A stretch of DNA of 7,640 bases from the NCBI GenBank assembly GCA_029004655.1, contig JAQVYP010000084.1, positions 1 through 7,640 on the forward strand. Direction: 5' to 3'. This DNA is from Oscillospiraceae bacterium. Lineage in GTDB: Bacteria > Bacillota > Clostridia > Oscillospirales > Acutalibacteraceae. This document shows positions 6,152-7,640 of the stretch, one piece after another. Both the position numbers and the translations under genes were made by a program. Below the pieces are notes generated by a model. That model saw only the letters and a program-made list of their open reading frames with translations. It was not told the origin of the DNA and did no database searches. Position 1 is the stretch's first letter; the number at the start of each line of letters is the position of its first letter.

Positions 6152-6235
6152 TTATGCATTCTCTTTCTTTATACCAAACATCAGCTTTAAAACTCCACGA
6201 AGTATTTTTGGACTTTTAATTACAACAACTTTCAT
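6152..6235 (-). CDS. spoVM: SpoVM, forespore membrane-curvature-sensing peptide
   Basis: This 27-residue ORF begins MKVVVIKSPKILRG and reads through to a stop at 6152. Aligned without gaps to Bacillus subtilis SpoVM (26 residues, quoted from memory), ten positions are identical: M1, K2, I6, K7, P9, K10, L12, G14, M19 and G21. Pro9, which is critical for membrane insertion in B. subtilis, is retained. In characterised species this amphipathic peptide recognises the convex outer forespore membrane and recruits SpoIVA, the base layer of the coat. GGAGGA lies 7 bases before the ATG and just after the stop of the preceding small gene, so the two are almost certainly co-transcribed and probably coupled. 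Its position after thiN is the conserved Firmicute arrangement. A terminator follows immediately. Confidence 0.92.
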   Translation of the reverse strand: MKVVVIKSPKILRGVLKLMFGIKKENA

Positions 6236-6249
6236 ACAATTCTCCTCCA

Positions 6250-6396
6250 CTAACATCTGACGCACGAAAGCCCCAGACAAATTACAATGATTGCAAGCAA
6301 AGAAACAAGCAGTTCGGTTGGGCAAAAGCATGCCAATAATAATCCGGCACCAAACGCGGCTGCTAAAATACCTTTTCGAAAACGTCTTTCATACAT
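6250..6396 (-). CDS. Small cysteine-rich hydrophobic membrane protein of unknown function
   Basis: I do not recognise this 48-residue protein. It begins with a basic stretch (MYERRFRKG), followed by two hydrophobic segments (about residues 10-24 and 29-46) separated by a short CPTE turn, so it probably forms a membrane hairpin with a positive N-terminus inside the cell. Five cysteines (C23, C25, C40, C45, C48) are unusual for so short a protein, and CxC and CxxC pairs flank the segments. I chose the ATG at 6396 because AAAGGAGGG lies about ten bases upstream. An in-frame ATG at 6450 would need to start inside the likely promoter and has no ribosome site. The stop is 14 nt before spoVM, so a sporulation role at the forespore or mother-cell membrane is suggested by context only. 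Confidence 0.75.
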   Translation of the reverse strand: MYERRFRKGILAAAFGAGLLLACFCPTELLVSLLAIIVICLGLSCVRC

Positions 6397-6430
6397 TTCC
6401 CATAGCCCTCCTTTGTTTGCATCTAACAAT

Positions 6431-6436
6431 AGTATA
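6431..6436 (-). promoter_or_regulatory. Candidate -10 element for the small membrane gene and spoVM
   Basis: TATACT on the minus strand would place a transcription start near 6424, giving a leader of about 28 nt with a good ribosome site. A TTGACA (6450-6445) lies only 8 bases upstream, too close to act as its -35. A promoter is needed here because a terminator closes the preceding thiN unit, but the sigma factor is not evident. Confidence 0.25.
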
Positions 6437-6490
6437 CTCGTTGTTGTCAAAAAGGTGATAAATTTTTGTTATACGAAATTAAAAATTTTT

Positions 6491-6533
6491 AAAAAAAACA
6501 TAAAAAATGCCCTTTGCAAACATACAAAGGGCA
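6491..6533 (-). terminator. Intrinsic terminator after thiN
   Basis: A perfect 9-bp stem (TGCCCTTTG at 6508-6516 with CAAAGGGCA at 6525-6533) and an 8-base loop are followed, on the minus-strand transcript, by a U-tract (6507-6502) and a second long U-run (6498-6491). It begins 5 nt after the thiN stop. Confidence 0.92.
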
Positions 6534-6537
6534 AAAA

Positions 6538-7191
6538 TTATAAATTTTTATTAATAATCATAATCACAAGAATACCATTCTGTATGGTAATTGTTGCGAT
6601 ATCACTGTCTATTTCATTGCTTATCCCAATGGGATTTGACATGCAAAGTTGAACATTTTCGAGTGGATATTTAAACCCATCCAATGTAACCCCAGAAGCC
6701 ACTCCACCGAAAGGAAATATAGAAACATAAAAATTCGGGTTTTTAGCTATTTTTAAAGATGTGTTTTCAATAATCTGAACTTGAAAATCATCTCCGAAGA
6801 TTTTGCCGTTAGCATTAGATTTAAGCAGGTGATAAAGAGTATACAGTGATGCAATGCTGTGGTCAGGTCTACTTCCAAAGGCACCGAATAATGCAAATTC
6901 TTTAAAGCCCCGTGACAAACCTTCGCTAACAGCGTGATGAAGATCTGTATCATCTTTTTCACACGGCAATTTAATAATCTCAATATTAGACGGCAACTCA
7001 TCGGTGAAAGAATCGAAATCCCCTACCAACAAATCAGGAATTAAATCGGCATTTAAAGCATGATAATATCCCGAATCAGCACAAATTATAAAATCGTTTT
7101 CATTAATATTCTGCTTTAGCAAATTGACATTCGGGATACTGCCTCCGGCAATGATAACACAGCGATTTTTTATTTCTTTGATAATTCCCAC
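6538..7191 (-). CDS. thiN: Thiamine pyrophosphokinase
   Basis: ThiN transfers pyrophosphate from ATP to thiamine, giving thiamine diphosphate in the cytoplasm. The 217-residue protein shows the family motifs in order: VIIAGGS (12-18), ADSGYY (38-43), PDLLVGDFDSF (52-62), EKDDTDLHHA (78-87) and FGAFGSRPDHSIASL (102-116). The acidic residues D39, D58, D60, D80 and D83 suit Mg-ATP binding. The C-terminal beta domain that binds thiamine follows (KYPLEN, SNE at 191-193). Length is normal for the family. The start is a GTG at 7191: no ATG lies before the first motif, and AAAGGA is placed 8 bases upstream. The gene overlaps the end of rsgA by 22 nt, implying coupled translation, and ends at a strong terminator. 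Confidence 0.93.
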   Translation of the reverse strand: MGIIKEIKNRCVIIAGGSIPNVNLLKQNINENDFIICADSGYYHALNADLIPDLLVGDFDSFTDELPSNIEIIKLPCEKDDTDLHHAVSEGLSRGFKEFALFGAFGSRPDHSIASLYTLYHLLKSNANGKIFGDDFQVQIIENTSLKIAKNPNFYVSIFPFGGVASGVTLDGFKYPLENVQLCMSNPIGISNEIDSDIATITIQNGILVIMIINKNL

Positions 7192-7640
7192 GATTTTAAT
7201 CCTTTAATTTCGTTATAGATTACGCAAAAGCTATTATGTCTGCTGTTTGTTATTTTTCCATTCTTAACAGCTTTTAAAACTGCACATCCCTTTTCGGTTG
7301 TATGAGAACAAGAAGTGAATTGACATTCACCTAAAAACGGTCTAAATTCACGAAATGTATCCGGGAGCTCGTCCTTCATGATAACTTCACAGCGTTCAAA
7401 ATCGATTGACGAAAATCCCGGAGTGTCTGCAATATACCCATTAGATACATGGTATAACTCAACCTGTCTGGTCGTATGCCGTCCTCGTCCCAACCTTAGG
7501 CTAACCTCTCCGGTTTCGATAATCAGACTCGGTATTAAATAATTTAGTATGCTTGATTTTCCAACGCCTGAATTTCCGGTAAAGGCACTTATACAGCCGT
7601 CAAAACAACTAAGCATATCATTAAAACCTTCACCGTTTTC
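7170..7640 (-). CDS. rsgA: Ribosome small-subunit GTPase RsgA, C-terminal part, 5' end off the window
   Basis: The frame is open to the right edge, so the N-terminal OB domain and the G4 motif are missing; 156 residues remain. RsgA is a circularly permuted GTPase that checks maturation of the 30S subunit. Visible here, numbering from the window edge, are the G1 P-loop GNSGVGKSS (22-30), a switch region GRGRHTT (51-57), the G3 motif DTPGFSS (72-78), and the C-terminal zinc-binding set C106, C111, H113 and C119. The order is as expected for the second half of a permuted GTPase. The stop at 7170 lies inside the beginning of thiN. In B. subtilis this gene (cpgA/yloQ) precedes rpe, thiN and spoVM; here rpe is absent at this place. 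Confidence 0.95.
   Translation of the reverse strand, partial: ENGEGFNDMLSCFDGCISAFTGNSGVGKSSILNYLIPSLIIETGEVSLRLGRGRHTTRQVELYHVSNGYIADTPGFSSIDFERCEVIMKDELPDTFREFRPFLGECQFTSCSHTTEKGCAVLKAVKNGKITNSRHNSFCVIYNEIKGLKSWELSKK
7200..7205 (-). promoter_or_regulatory. Ribosome binding site deciding the thiN GTG start
   Basis: AAAGGA on the minus strand lies inside the rsgA coding region, 8 bases before the GTG at 7191. It is the only suitably spaced site near the N-terminus of the ThiN domain and fixes the start there. Confidence 0.7.

Noticed and set aside
6397..6450. Upstream ATG at 6450 giving an 18-residue N-terminal extension of the small membrane protein
   Set aside because: There is no ribosome site, it would consume the probable promoter, and a strong ribosome site precedes the internal ATG at 6396.
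6431..6450. TTGACA plus TATACT as a sigma-A promoter
   Set aside because: The spacing is 8 bases, far short of the 16-18 required. Sigma-G and sigma-K patterns also failed at -35.
6753..7001. Minus-strand 82-codon frame inside thiN
   Set aside because: It is an alternative frame within a gene whose family motifs are intact.

Overview
The window comes from a low-GC, spore-forming, strictly anaerobic member of the Clostridia. [FeFe]-hydrogenase genes point to fermentative anaerobiosis. spoVM and a sipL-type gene point to endospore formation. I cannot name a genus from sequence alone. Every gene I support lies on the minus strand, so transcription reads from high to low coordinates.

Right end (7640 to about 6490): the C-terminal part of the ribosome-assembly GTPase RsgA runs in from outside the window. 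It overlaps thiN (thiamine pyrophosphokinase, GTG start) by 22 nt, and a strong intrinsic terminator closes the unit. This is the familiar Firmicute rsgA-(rpe)-thiN-spoVM neighbourhood, but with no rpe between rsgA and thiN.

Centre right (6490 to 4430): three sporulation-type genes follow. The first encodes a 48-residue cysteine-rich membrane peptide of unknown function. The second is spoVM (27 residues), followed by a terminator. The third is a 511-residue SPOCS/DUF3794 plus LysM protein resembling SipL, with its own promoter region and terminator. In characterised species SpoVM and SipL both act on SpoIVA, the ATPase that forms the spore-coat basement layer. Their adjacency here, with an unknown membrane peptide beside them, is a notable local cluster.

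Left half (4430 to 1): a tightly packed five-gene hydrogen/redox operon. In order it encodes a thioredoxin-like [2Fe-2S] ferredoxin, a FlK-like hotdog acyl-CoA thioesterase, a PAS-containing sensory [FeFe]-hydrogenase (HydS type), a SpoIIE/PP2C-family phosphatase with an unassigned C-terminal domain, and a ferredoxin-rich [FeFe]-hydrogenase cut by the left edge. Gaps are 4, 2, -8 and 11 nt. Its promoter region carries a near-perfect Rex (NADH/NAD+ sensing repressor) operator over the predicted -10, a separate near-palindrome centred about 60 bp upstream of the predicted start, and tandem SpoIIID-like boxes in the leader. The simplest reading is a module that senses H2 or redox state through HydS, passes the signal to the phosphatase, and is itself controlled by the NADH/NAD+ ratio. 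The thioesterase is the unexpected member.

The only gene-free stretches above 100 nt are 4281-4490, 6027-6151 and 6397-6537, and each is filled by promoters, operators or terminators. I see no tRNA, rRNA, CRISPR array, insertion sequence or prophage feature.
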